From Hepsetus odoe (lineage: Eukaryota; Chordata; Actinopteri; Characiformes; Hepsetidae): DNA of 64,000 nt. Location: assembly GCA_017165825.1 (NCBI GenBank), contig CM029386.1, forward strand, positions 11,696,422 to 11,760,421. The letters are read 5' to 3'. Made by a program: the position numbers and the translations under genes. Position 1 is the first letter of the stretch. Every line of letters starts with the position of its first letter. This document shows positions 34,665-46,022 of the stretch, piece by piece. The notes beneath the pieces were generated by a model. It did not search any database. It was not told where the DNA came from and saw nothing but the letters and a program-made list of their open reading frames with translations.

Positions 34665-36684
34665 AGTAACCTTTATGATTCAAGATTTCAATAGGCTCTT
34701 GTACATACAATACACTTCTGCAAAAAAAAACAAAAAACATAATGGATAACTTGCTATTAACTTTTGCTATTGGCAAAAGATATAATATTCAAACATCAGG
34801 ACTCTCTTAAAGGGATAAGTTTGTAAATATCGCCAAAATTTCCACTTGCTCCATTTGTGGTCAGTCAGGCTTGGTGTCCAAATTTTGCCTCTCTAATTTA
34901 ATGCTTAATAATTAAAACTGGAAGTCAGTAGTTATGCAAAAAGTTTTGTGTTTTTTTTTTGTAAAAAAAACAAACTCTCAAAGCAAATTGAACTGTACAT
35001 TAAAGTGGTGCAGATCATGCATTACCTGATTATTGTAACTTCTGTGAGAAATAAAAATAAAACAATTTTGGCACGAATGCTGCAGGAGGCCATTTTACAG
35101 AGTAGTGTCTGTTTTCCCTCTCTGCTTCAAACAAAGAACTGCTGATGTAAAATCCATTTTGTGGTATTGATCATCCTATTGAGGAATCTGATCCAAGACT
35201 AATCCTTCTTACGACTGCTTTATGAGTACCAACTCCGGTCCCTGGTGTCCCTTGTTGCAGTAAGTCATAGAAAGCGTCCTAAATCACATCAGCCCTTATA
35301 TGCTCCCTAAATAAAAGACTGGATGTGGTCAGAGTGAGTTGAGAGAAAGTTTTGTGGATGAAGTTACAGAAAAGATTTATTGATTACTGACTTCTAGTGT
35401 TAGTCAGCATTATTAGCCTTGTACTTCATCACTTAACAAAAGAAGAGGAATATGGACACTGAACATGTCTGGCTGAACTACAGCAGGGGTAGATGCGAAT
35501 GTATGAAAATGACATTTTTCACCAGACTACTCCTTCATTATGCTTCTCAGGGACCCTGAAGACCCAGCCCATGTATTTGCCATGTATAGATGTGAACCAT
35601 GTGGAGAGCCTTGAGGACTGGTCTGGGAACCACTAAGTGAGTTTAATTCTTCACCCTTTTTCTGCTGTCAGTATGCCCGATATATCTGATTGACCAAAAG
35701 GGACATCCTTGAAATTCTTTCTCTGTTCTTGAGCCTTTTGTACATCAACAGGCCCCGAAGTATAAGAAAAGGAAGACTTTTGCAGCTGTAGTTATCCAGA
35801 AACCGTCAGTGGACTCATAGCTCTAAGGTAATATGTCCCTAGGGCCAAGGAACTTTCATTTGCAAGGCAAATCCAGCCTTTATTAGTAAATGTCTGCTGG
35901 CTCTCCACATGGGGTGCCTCATTTCTGTCAAAGGCACGCATCCATTTCCAAACGATTTATTCATGGCAAGTCCTGGAGCAACAGAATCCCTTCTCTTGTC
36001 TGCTTGGGAGATAACTCCAATTACCACTGCTAACTGATTAGGACTTCCACTTTTCAGACAAATTAGCCACCAGTTTCCGGGCAACAGCAGCAGATCGATT
36101 TTCCCCTGTTTAAAGGGGAATCCTGCAAAGTCCCGCAAAAGAGTATCTGCACTTACGCAGCAATTCTCCGCCGATGCTGTCAATAATACAATTATTTCCC
36201 GGTCACAATATTCCGCAGCATGCTTTCACTGCCAAAGAATGAAGGAAGTGCTCCCTCTGCAGATTACAATGAAATCCACTTCCAACAGGGACATCGAAAA
36301 ATCACCACAGTACTGTTTGAGGTCCATATGAGGTTAAAGTGACTTGTGCTGATCTATAATCAACATTCATTTCCCATAATCTAACCATATAAGGCAGCTG
36401 AGGGCAACCACTACTATAACAGTAAAAGCCCTTTGATACTTTGCTGACCTTTTCTGAACAGGAACCTTTCAAAGATGGGTGCACCCTTCCAGCAAGCATT
36501 CAGGGAGCCAATTCAGTTCAGACTTTTGCTGTCCTTCTGCCTGGCAGCAATGCCCTCACTTTCCTATCCAAACCCTCTGGCAGCAGTATTTCCTCATTCC
36601 CCCTGGATTACCTTTTATAAAGGGCTCTTAAGCTCCTCTCATCCCCTCAGAGCATTGTGTGTGTGAGTAAAAAAGAGACAGAGC

Positions 36685-36699
36685 AAGAGAGAGAGCGCG

Positions 36700-36740
<41 letters not shown>
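36685..36740. repeat. (GA)n microsatellite
   Basis: GA array, impure on its left side (gagagcgcgagcgagaga). Confidence 0.9.
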
Positions 36741-36744
<4 letters not shown>

Positions 36745-37234
36745 AAAAAAGTTGTTGCATTTTCAGGTTCACTGAAAAGGTGCTTTTAAGAGGAAAAATG
36801 TCATCAATGTTTCCAATGCAGATAGAAAGAACAAAAGCTGATATGAAACAAATCACATTTGATTGAAGCTACTACAATGAACGTTAGCAAGTTAATATTA
36901 CCATTTAGGAAATAAATGGCTTTCAGTGGAAATAAATGAGTTAAACGATGCCTTTCTGATAAGTATCCAGATTCCCTGAATTGCTCAGGCTCATAGGCGC
37001 AACAATCAGAATGTCATAATTCAAGATCTTTCATTTCCACATGCTTCACAAGTTGTCTTTAAGGAAACAATAACGTGTGTCATATTGCTTGGGTTTAAGA
37101 CCATTTTGGAGCACTCTCAGCTGCAAAAGGGCAATATGATGACACAAGTGTCAACATTACCATGACACGGTGTGTCAAAATGTGCTTTTCTGACCATATC
37201 ATGCATAGCTTCAATATGCCTTAACTGTATGTAT

Positions 37235-37419
37235 CCATCCATTATCTGCCGCTTGTCCCAAACAGGGTCGCGGGGGAGTGCTGGCGTCCAACCCAGCACA
37301 CACAGGGCGAGGACGGGGGACGCACCTTGCTCAAGGGTACCTCAGGGCAACCCATTGGGAAGGGGTTCGAACCCCGATCCGCCAATCATGTGGCCAACAC
37401 CCTACCCACTAGGCCACCG
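37235..37419 (-). mobile_element. Composite SINE with L2-like tail, 10-bp TSD
   Basis: ctgtatgtat is duplicated at 37225-37234 and 37420-37429. The insert has the ATGG tail and L2-like region joined directly to the core (cttgctcaagggtacctcag) and the head, lacking the ctgcgatgggctggcgacct segment. The first few bases of the head are missing. Confidence 0.9.
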
Positions 37420-37665
37420 CTGTATGTATCTTAAAAGGATATAATGAATTATCTTAAATGGCATTTAGTGCAATGCAGTCAAGTCAGTTTCATTTATAAC
37501 ACACTGTTCATTTCACAAAGCATCTTCACAGATTTACAAGACACTCTGGTCAGAACCAAGACTGAAAAGGGGAGCCCATCCTCCTCTGGTCGATCCCAGA
37601 TAATTAAGAAAGAAGAAAGGATATTTTGATAACTTAAAAAGATTAAATCAGTGATTGCAATAAAT

Positions 37666-37780
37666 CCATCCATTTTCTGCCGCTTGTCCCAAACGGGGTC
37701 GCAGGGGGTGCTGGAGTCCAACCCAGCGCACACAGGGTGGACGGGGGACGCACCCTGGACAGGTCGCCAGCCCATCGCAG
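37666..37780 (-). mobile_element. Tail-only L2-like element, 10-bp TSD
   Basis: tgcaataaat is duplicated at 37656-37665 and 37781-37790. The 115-bp insert starts at the same ctgcgatgggctggcgacct as the copy at 32724 and ends in ATGGATGG. Confidence 0.92.
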
Positions 37781-38447
37781 TGCAATAAATGGTTTTGCAA
37801 ATAATTAAGTTTAATAAATGGTTCTGGTTTTGAAAATGGTTTTGGACTTACAGGCGTTCTGTCTGAATCAGTGTTTCTCTGATTAGTCTTGGTTTGTGGC
37901 TGCAGCTCATGCAGGTGATCTCAGATAATGTAGCTGGTCTGGAGTTGAGGAGAGAAAGAATCTTTTGATTGTCACTTCAACCTAAAAGGCAGGTGACTCA
38001 GACTGCAGACTCAGATCTGGTCCTCATGGTAATTGATAGATTTGGGTGGGCATCTCTTCCTTTCAGGAAATACACAAACTGCCCACCATGCAGTCGTCCA
38101 TCTCAGAAAATAAAGAGAGTATTAATTCTGTTTTGAACTCAGGATGCAGACTATGCAACGAAAGCAACAACTACCCAGTTTATTATAATTCTCTGTGTTC
38201 ATGAGTAATTGCTAAATTAAACAAGTCTAACTAAACAAGTAGGTTTTCACTATGTTACAGTTGATGCAGAATTTGACTGTAAGCCAGTGAAACTGCTTTC
38301 TTCATCAAAATCATAAAATTGATTTTTGTCATTTTTTTTTTAAATGTGACATTTTTCCACTGCATCTGTTCCAACTTTTCAAACCTCAGAAAAATCCAGA
38401 TGTCTTAAAATCAGATTTATATCATATTGCTCACCTCTTCCCAAAGC

Positions 38448-38499
38448 TTTATTTATAACAATGCAATACACATCTCAATTCCCTTGTCTAATCTTTATT
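38448..38499 (-). terminator. lig4: Candidate lig4 polyadenylation signals
   Basis: Two AATAAA hexamers on the minus strand, at 38494-38499 and 38448-38453, lie about 380-430 bases beyond the lig4 stop codon. They are the first canonical signals found downstream and would give a short 3'UTR. Which one is used cannot be decided from sequence alone. Confidence 0.5.
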
Positions 38500-38878
38500 C
38501 ACATAAAAATATCTTCCAATATTCTAAAACATGGCTAAATCTTTTGTTAAAACACAATTCTTGCCATTCTTCTTGCGTGATGAGGGATGAATCTACCGTA
38601 AAACCCTTAATGATCATATAAATAAAAACACTTTTCCCTGTTATCTGTAACGTACAAAAATTAGTGTAGAAAAAATATTAAAATGTTTATGTAGAATTAA
38701 TGGGAATCTAAAAAACAGATAAAAATCTAATTGTTGATAAAAATAAATCTTGACAATGATCATCAACGTGTTCATCTAAAACCTTCTGCAGTTCATCAAA
38801 GCAGAAGTAGAACTTATAAAGACTAGTGCTCAAGGTCATGTTTTTGGTTTTCTGAACAGTTTTTCTAAAGCTGCCTGG

Positions 38879-41626
38879 TTACATGAGGTATTCGTTGTCA
38901 TTCATTAAGTGTCCAGCTTTGATTGAATCAGTCACCCAGGTTTCTCTTACAATCTTGAACTTCTTTGTAAAAAGACGTCTCCTTGTCCTCAGATCCAATA
39001 TTCTCACCTCCTCTGATACAACCACGTGTGAGACACCTTCTTTCAGGCTTTGTTCCACTGTGCCTCCATGAAACCGGAACTCCAGTGCCCGAGTGTCTAA
39101 ACACGTTCCCTTGGCGACACTTGTTGGGTCGTTGATGTCAGTACACCGGTCAAAGTAGGCGGAGTATGGTCTGAACATGCTAGTAGGCAAGTCATTCCAG
39201 CCATACTTCTCCTCCAATGAAGCTACAAAACTTGCGTCCACTTCAGCAGGTCCGATCCTGCCAAAGACCTCCTTCAGTTGCTGCTCATCTGTGTCGACGT
39301 AGTAACTGTCTCCATAGCGATCATACTCTTTAGCAAAGTGCTCCCTTGTGGAAGGCGACATGTGGATCATGTGCCGTGGTTGCCATGGCAACACCTGTTT
39401 CCTATCCAGACATTCCACCAGCCAGGAGGCCCAAACCACATCATGTTGGTCAGAACTAATGAGGTTCTTAACCCTCATGTTCTCCACACCAGCAATGATG
39501 CAGTATGTGTCCTTCCCAGGGTTCTGGACCACAAAGCCTCCGCAACAGGCCACAGCCTTCTCAAGCTCTGCTTTGGAATGAGTATCACTTCCATTCATCA
39601 CACAGAACTCTACATCTTCAAACATATCCGTCTCCTTAATGACCACAGAGAGATCTTGAGACTTGAAGTGATCAATGACACCAATGGCCTTCTTGGACTT
39701 AGGCATGATCTTACGTTTCTTCTTGTCTGGCTGGTCTTCCTGGATTTGCAGGTGCCTGGATGCCAGTTTGCCAGAAGCCTTAGTACGGAACTGACTTAGC
39801 TCATCCAAGGTCATGCACTGATGCCATTCTTTGTCTTCTCTGATTCTCTCAATCCGGGGGAAACGTAGTGTGCAGTTGGTTTTGTACATATCACTGGTTA
39901 CAATCTCCGCTGCTTTCACTTGGATGATCACTGAGTTCCGTGGCTCAATGTAAACCTCAGGCTTCTCTGTTCCACACAAAATGGCTGATGGAGGGTCATT
40001 CTTGCGGTAAACTTTCCAATGTTTGGCCAGTTTCAGGCCTAGGTCATAGAGCTCTTTCATAGTGTAGCCTGATCCAATACGACACAGTGTATGGAACACT
40101 GTGGGCTTCTCACCAAGAGGCGGAGCTTCTGCAACAGCACACAGGAAGTGGGACAACATCCCACTCCGTCTACCTTTCCCCCAGTAGCCTCCCACTATCA
40201 GTAAATCCAATTCATCCATCAAGCCATCCACATACTCAGGTTTGATCTTCAGCCAACCTTCACCACGTTTATCTGGCTTGTAAATGGACATGGGGTCTTT
40301 GACCATGATTCCTTCTTCTCGGTCGTCAATGGCTTCATTGAGGGCATTTACCACTTCCTGCATGGTCTTGGCTTCAGTTTTAGGCACCATCTGGATCCGG
40401 CCTTTAATGGGTGTGAACACCGTCTGGAGAGTGTCGTAACGCTTCTTGAGAGGCTCATTTCCAAACTTCTGGTCATTGACAAGTAGGACATCAAACACAC
40501 AAAAACATGTCTGTAAATCAGAGTCATCCATCAGCCTCTTGATGTCAAATTTGCTGCCTTTTTGCATCAAGGTCTCAGCAGTGGGATTGTAAGCCATCAT
40601 CTCCCCATCTAAGATGCAGTTGACCACATGAGGCTTAAAGACATTGTGGATGTATGGTGTAAGGGAGCCCTCTAATGGTGAGGCCCCAAACTGCTGTGTA
40701 TACTCAAATGAATTGCGTGAGTAATACTTGTAAACATCACCATCTTTATGAAGTTGGATACGCTCGCCATCCAGCTTGGTTTCTATATAAAATGGCTGGT
40801 TCCCCATTTGTTTCTCGATTTGGCGGATGTTAGCTACTGCTGCCAGCATGGGTTTGAAAGCAGAGAAAAGTCCAATAGATACCTCACTCAAGGAAATGGA
40901 GGGATCATTTAGCTGTCTACACACTTTATCCAAGTCTGTGGTGACATTGTAGAGTTCTGGAGCATCTGGATGGAAGACCTGGAGCACTGTTTCCTTGCTA
41001 ACACCAAGTTTCATATCTTTCAGAATCATGCGAATCAGCCACTTCTGCTCTAGGGCTGAGCTCTGAGTAATCAGATGTAAAAGGCTTTTCTTCACAAGGT
41101 CTTTCTGTTTGCTAGCATTATTTATAGCTACTGAATCTAAAAAGTCATTCACCTCTTTAATGCTTAGATTGCCCTGGCTTGTGCATCTTTTTTTGAGAAC
41201 AAAGTACGCTGTAAGGGCAAAGTCTCCTGCTTCCCCTTGGGATGTAGTGGGGGCTCTATAATTGAGAAGTTTGTTTGCTTCTGGACCATTTTTCGGGAGA
41301 CCTAAAACTTCAATGTAGAGTTTTGCCAACATGTTTTCTTTGATTCCATAAGCCATTCTTTCCCTTTCAAACGGAGGCACGATTAGACGCATAGCTGGGT
41401 AGAACGAGTCTGTAGTGTTGGGAGTGTCCTTGTGAAGGGCTGCATGAAACTTTCTCCATGAATCCATGAATTCTTTCAAGAACTTTGCTTTTTCGGGCCT
41501 TCCTCTTGCTTTTTGTATCTTCTCAAGGACTGTGCACAGGTGAAGAAATGGCACTTGAGCAGCAACAGACGCTGTATCACTTGTGGAGGGTTGAGCTGTA
41601 GCATCACTTTTAGACGTTCCCTCCAT
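38879..41626 (-). CDS. lig4: lig4, DNA ligase IV, complete single coding exon
   Basis: ATP-dependent DNA ligase that seals double-strand breaks in non-homologous end joining and V(D)J recombination, acting in the nucleus with XRCC4. The 915-residue product (human 911) is intact. Domains in order: N-terminal DNA-binding domain about 25-255; adenylation domain with the AMP-accepting Lys284 in KLDGER (284-289), motif III ILDGEMMAY (338-346), IIIa FDVLLV, IV EEGIMVK (437-443) and V WLKIKP (458-463); an OB-fold; a basic likely nuclear signal KKKRKIMPKSKK (635-646); BRCT1 about 665-760; an XRCC4-binding linker containing DRYGDSYYVDTD; and BRCT2 about 815-915. An in-frame ATG at 41683 would add 19 residues. 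I chose 41626 because a possible splice acceptor (TGCAG) lies 2 bases before it and the human protein starts at a comparable point. A single coding exon is usual for this gene. Confidence 0.97.
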   Translation of the reverse strand: MEGTSKSDATAQPSTSDTASVAAQVPFLHLCTVLEKIQKARGRPEKAKFLKEFMDSWRKFHAALHKDTPNTTDSFYPAMRLIVPPFERERMAYGIKENMLAKLYIEVLGLPKNGPEANKLLNYRAPTTSQGEAGDFALTAYFVLKKRCTSQGNLSIKEVNDFLDSVAINNASKQKDLVKKSLLHLITQSSALEQKWLIRMILKDMKLGVSKETVLQVFHPDAPELYNVTTDLDKVCRQLNDPSISLSEVSIGLFSAFKPMLAAVANIRQIEKQMGNQPFYIETKLDGERIQLHKDGDVYKYYSRNSFEYTQQFGASPLEGSLTPYIHNVFKPHVVNCILDGEMMAYNPTAETLMQKGSKFDIKRLMDDSDLQTCFCVFDVLLVNDQKFGNEPLKKRYDTLQTVFTPIKGRIQMVPKTEAKTMQEVVNALNEAIDDREEGIMVKDPMSIYKPDKRGEGWLKIKPEYVDGLMDELDLLIVGGYWGKGRRSGMLSHFLCAVAEAPPLGEKPTVFHTLCRIGSGYTMKELYDLGLKLAKHWKVYRKNDPPSAILCGTEKPEVYIEPRNSVIIQVKAAEIVTSDMYKTNCTLRFPRIERIREDKEWHQCMTLDELSQFRTKASGKLASRHLQIQEDQPDKKKRKIMPKSKKAIGVIDHFKSQDLSVVIKETDMFEDVEFCVMNGSDTHSKAELEKAVACCGGFVVQNPGKDTYCIIAGVENMRVKNLISSDQHDVVWASWLVECLDRKQVLPWQPRHMIHMSPSTREHFAKEYDRYGDSYYVDTDEQQLKEVFGRIGPAEVDASFVASLEEKYGWNDLPTSMFRPYSAYFDRCTDINDPTSVAKGTCLDTRALEFRFHGGTVEQSLKEGVSHVVVSEEVRILDLRTRRRLFTKKFKIVRETWVTDSIKAGHLMNDNEYLM

Positions 41627-42224
41627 CACTGCAGGTGAATTTGCCAGGGAAAACCTAATATAAACACAATGTTGAGCAAGCACAATTACTTTTTATCCAA
41701 ATGCATTTATATTTAAAATACAATTAAATATCCTTTCAAATATAATAATATGACCTACAACACAATATGACCTAGTGATAGCATATCACTATTCAAAATT
41801 ACTACTACTTCTGCAGAGCTCTGTTCTGTACCATGATGCTCTGGTGAATTTCATAGAGCTGAAACACAATGTTAGTATTAATGATATTTTTCCACGGTTG
41901 CTGGTACACAGTGATGTGATGAAAAATGCATTTTGATCAAAGATTACTTGAAAATAGGATTTATGGCTTTTTTATGTTATGATATGCCCGCAATACCATA
42001 TATTTTCCATTAAACGATAAAGCGCATGGAAATACAAAGAACAGGTTTTGATTTCAGGCTGCTTCACTGCTTTCTACCACTATTACCATTATTTTAATTT
42101 GAATTATTGTTCACATACCCCCATCATTTCTGTTTTCCCCTTTCCAGTGAATGGTGATTAATACATTACTATTATTTTCTTTTTGATTAAGAAAAAACAG
42201 GATGAAGAAGACCTTCATCCCTCG

Positions 42225-42240
42225 TGCACCACGTGGTGCA
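42225..42240. promoter_or_regulatory. 16-bp perfect palindrome with E-box
   Basis: TGCACCACGTGGTGCA is a perfect inverted repeat centred on CACGTG, the E-box core bound by bHLH factors such as USF and MYC/MAX. It lies about 600 bases upstream of the lig4 start. A regulatory role is inference. Confidence 0.4.
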
Positions 42241-42419
42241 TGAAGAAGCCAGAGGATGTGAATGAAGGTTTTAGTTTTGTTTATTAATTCAGTCCTGCCT
42301 TCGGGTTTCTCCTGACAGTGTTGAAGGATGTGATTTAGCAGAGCGAGCTGCTGAGACAACCTTCTTTCTGACTCTCTAGTTTAAACAGCAGAAGCCGATA
42401 TCTTAAGCTCAATAACCTA

Positions 42420-42540
42420 AAGAGGGTAAACCAAAAACAACAGACCCGAGAGAAGACTTCAGGTGCAGGTGGACTGTAAACTCTCAAACGTCAACTGACA
42501 CTTCCGCGTTTCGACGGAAACGGTCTTGTTTATCCATTCT
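42420..42540 (-). promoter_or_regulatory. lig4: Likely lig4 promoter with ETS-type site
   Basis: About 0.8-0.9 kb upstream of the lig4 ATG the sequence carries a cluster of CpGs and, on the minus strand, CGGAAGTG at 42499-42506, a consensus ETS/GABP site common in housekeeping promoters. LIG4 genes have an upstream noncoding exon, so the first exon could lie between here and about 42300. The same segment could drive a divergent gene, but no coding region was seen to the right. Confidence 0.4.
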
Positions 42541-42955
42541 TGCGTTTGTGCGATTTCATAATAAAACCCCTAATGTTTCTTTTTGGGGGTTGTATTAAAA
42601 CTTTAATAGAATATCATTAATCATTTCACAGAAAAAAATAAAGAAAGAAAAACAAAAATCTAATAATGTTTAACAATGTTTGTTTTATTCACGGACAACA
42701 CAAGGGCCGCGTTGTGCCTGATCTGAACATCACATGGATCTGCTTGATAGGAAGCTCGTCATTGCATGCCGAGAGGACATGGTTTACAGATCGAGCAAAA
42801 TCAAGAACCCAGGCAGGAAAGGAACGTTAGGACGGAGCAGGCTTTAATATAATTTAAATATAATATAATATTCATGAGTCTAGGACTCAGAACAGTTAAC
42901 AAGAAATACATTATTTACTACTATTACCAATAATAATAATAATAAAAACCACCAC

Positions 42956-43204
42956 CATCCATCCATCCATCCATCCATCTTCTGCCGCTTGTCCCAAACG
43001 GGGTCGCGGGGGAGTGCTGGAGTCCAACCCAGCGCGAGGACGGGGGACGTACCCTGGACAGGTCGCTAGCCCATCGCAGGGAGGAGCAACAGGGGGACGG
43101 CACCTTGCTCAAGGGTACCTCAGAGCAACCCATTGGGAAGGGGTTCGATCCCTGATCCTCCGATCATGTGGCCAACGCCCTAACCACTACGCCACCGCTG
43201 CCCC
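42956..43204 (-). mobile_element. Full-length composite SINE: tRNA head plus L2-like tail
   Basis: Read on the minus strand: 5' ggggcagcggtggcgtagtg (A box), B box ggatcgaacccc, core cttgagcaaggtgccgtccc, then ctgcgatgggctagcgacct, ccagggtacgtccc, gcgaccccgtttgggacaag, cggcagaag and an (ATGG)n terminus. The last part matches the 3' end of L2-like LINEs common in fish, as recalled from memory. This suggests mobilisation by such a LINE. The 5' end abuts a long ATT array. Confidence 0.88.
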
Positions 43205-43338
<134 letters not shown>

Positions 43339-44613
43339 TCAATGATAATGTTGTTGTAATATACTATAGTAATAGTACTATTATCGATAATAATAATATT
43401 AATAATAATGGTAGTAGTAATAATAATAATCATCATCACCATCATTATTATTATTATTATTGTTGATACTAATAATAATAATAAGAATAATAATGATGAT
43501 CATGAAGATGATGGTGGTTATTATTATTATTGTTGTTGTTGTTGTTGTTATATAAATGAAGCACAAATACAAAAGAAGACAAGAACACAACAATAACTTT
43601 AGTTCCTAAATATTTATGGGCTGTTTGTGAATATGTAGACACATTTTATGATAATATTAATTTATTTGTTAGTTGGATAGTTTTGGCATTAGATAGCATT
43701 TCCCTCATCAGTATGTTGGAGACAAGTCCAGTAGGTGGCGTCACTAACCTTCCTCAGTTTGGAAGAGCTCGCAGGTTTTTCTCCATCTCAGCTGTTCCGT
43801 TAAATGCAATTCTGTTCCAGTGCAGACATCAACAGATTTAGTCAAGTGAAAATACAGCTCGGATTCATTACATTCATTACCCAATCATTACTGCATACGT
43901 TCCTCAAACAGTTCTCAACTGCAATTAAAAATATTAAAAATAATTAAAATATTAATTCATATTATATACATTTAATATAATAGTGATGTGAATGCTGACC
44001 AATAGAGTTGGGAATAAAACAAAGGGTCTACAAATACTTAACACAATTATGGAGCTGCTAAATAACTAAACAAAATGTTTTCCCACACGCTTTGCTCTTC
44101 AGACCACATATCCGATGTAAAGTATCCCCCAAATTTGGCCTGAAAGGGTCTAACATTGCCTCTATTTAGGCCCCAAAATGTCTCAGTTCTCAAGTCTCAT
44201 CAATAAACGCTGTGCTGTCTTCAGATCAGTGTGAGTTCTCCGTGAAGTAAGTGCTACAGTCACAAACAGGGAGACAGATATGAGTCAGTGCTAGACCTGC
44301 TCCATTCCAAACACTCCAGGACATTTCCATTTTAAAATCTCTAACAAGTCTAGAGTGGCACATGTCCACAAAGCCACTCACTCCTACATTATTATATTCA
44401 TGGAGCCACTAAATAGTGTGCATGCACAAACTAAATCTTAACCGCCAATTCAACAATTTACTGGTGGTGTTCAGGGACCTGTTTTTAATGTGTACTAAAA
44501 GAAAATTATTTTTCAACATGATCTTGACTCACGTTCAGTGATGAGAAATGATGAGTAAAAGTATACATTTTCACTGAGGGCACTGTGCACCCCCAACACA
44601 TTTATCATATATA

Positions 44614-45166
44614 CAGTACTGTGCAAAAGTTTTAGGCAGGTGTGAAAAAATGCTGTAAGCAAAGAATGCTTTCAGAAATATAAATAATAATTGTTTATTT
44701 TTATCAATTTACAAAATGCAAAGTGAGCGAACAAAAGAAAAATCTAAATCAAATCACTATTTGGTGTTACTACCTTTTGCCTTCAAACCAGCATCAGTTC
44801 TTCTAGGTACACTTGCACAAAGTCAGGGATTGTGTAGGATTATAGTCGGTGTCTGATCAACCAGTTTTACCAAACAGGTACTGATGATCATCAATGTCAC
44901 ACGGAGGTTGAAACACAGTCATGTTTGGAACAACCTACCAGCCGAGCTCCTTCAAAAACTGTGTGCAAGTGTACCTAGAAGAGCTGATGCTGTTTTGAAG
45001 GCAAAGGGTGGTCACACCAAATATTGATTTGATTTAGATTTCTCTTTTGTTCATTCACTGCATTTTGTTGATTGATGAAAATAAATGATGAACACTTCCA
45101 TTTCTGAAAGCATTCTTTGTTTACAACATTTTTTCCACACCTGCCTAAAACCTTTGCACAGTACTG
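44614..45166. mobile_element. Foldback MITE, copy 3 (553 bp)
   Basis: Both terminal inverted repeats are present and the length matches the 5021-5572 copy within one base. The non-palindromic centre is reversed relative to the other two copies: the words agtcagggat and gattatagtcggtgt appear here, their reverse complements there. The left end follows ATATA. Confidence 0.88.
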
Positions 45167-45969
45167 TGTGTGGTGTTTCTGTAACAGATTAAAATGAAAG
45201 CTCTCTCACTCTCTTGCTTTCTCTTCCCTTTCCCTGGGCCTGCTGTTCATGAGCGAGAGTGTGCGTGTTGGGGGGTGGTGGGGTAGTTTGACTTCAGATG
45301 GAAAAACAACCCTAACACCTGTGTTGCACTTTGAGGAAGTAAGTTACTTCCTCAAACTTCACTGAGTTTCACAGATTCAAACATGTCTTTTATGGCCCCG
45401 TTCTCATGCATGGAATTATTACAGGGCTCCTCGGGAAGGCAGGAATTTATGAGTAATTTTACATGACATTATGTCATGTGTTCGTGCATGTGCGAGTAGA
45501 CAAGTCATGGCAATGCATTTGTTCTAACAAAAATATCAATACATTTAGGAAGAACTGAATATTTCAGCTTCAAGATTATATTGCAGTAAAAATTAAACGC
45601 CTTGTTCAGTCAACAAAACTAGACGTCAGCTTTAAGGCTAGATACAGAAGTTCACAATTGGGAACCAGCTGGCAGCATTTATGCAAAGTGATTGTACAGT
45701 AAAGGTTAAAAGTTAAAAGAATTCATGGTGGGTTTTTGAGGAAGTATAAATTTCTTAACAGCTGACTTTGCAAATGTTTAGCACCAACTTTAGCTGTCCC
45801 CAGATTTGTGACATCTGGCACTGCAGGAGACAGAGACAGAAAACTGCATGAGTATTCATTTAAATTCATTTAAAATTTAAATTCATTTCATTTAAAAAGG
45901 CCTTTGGAAGTAGAGACAGGTCAAGGGTCTGGCCACTAGGTGGAGTTTCCATTGCACAGTAATAAAGCT

Positions 45970-45975
<6 letters not shown>

Positions 45976-46020
<45 letters not shown>
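45976..46020. repeat. (GA)n microsatellite
   Basis: Near-pure GA array. Confidence 0.9.

Positions 46021-46022
<2 letters not shown>

Larger units (their letters stand above)
32951..38440. other. Intergenic sequence 3' of lig4
   Basis: Outside the SINEs and GA arrays the DNA is unique. 33966-34340 and 35830-36300 are repeat-free and GC-richer, with homeobox-like words such as tgctaactgattaggactt. They are candidates for conserved noncoding elements. No coding exon recognised. Confidence 0.45.
41627..42955 (-). other. lig4 upstream region, 5' noncoding exon/intron
   Basis: No coding potential was recognised. AT-rich sequence directly upstream of lig4 is expected to contain its 5'UTR intron, and a possible acceptor (CACCTGCAG) ends 2 bases before the ATG. 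The E-box palindrome and the ETS-site region are listed separately. 42541-42955 is repeat-free and unassigned. Confidence 0.4.

Noticed and set aside
39278..39799. 173-codon plus-strand frame inside lig4
   Set aside because: It is antisense to the well-supported lig4 coding sequence.
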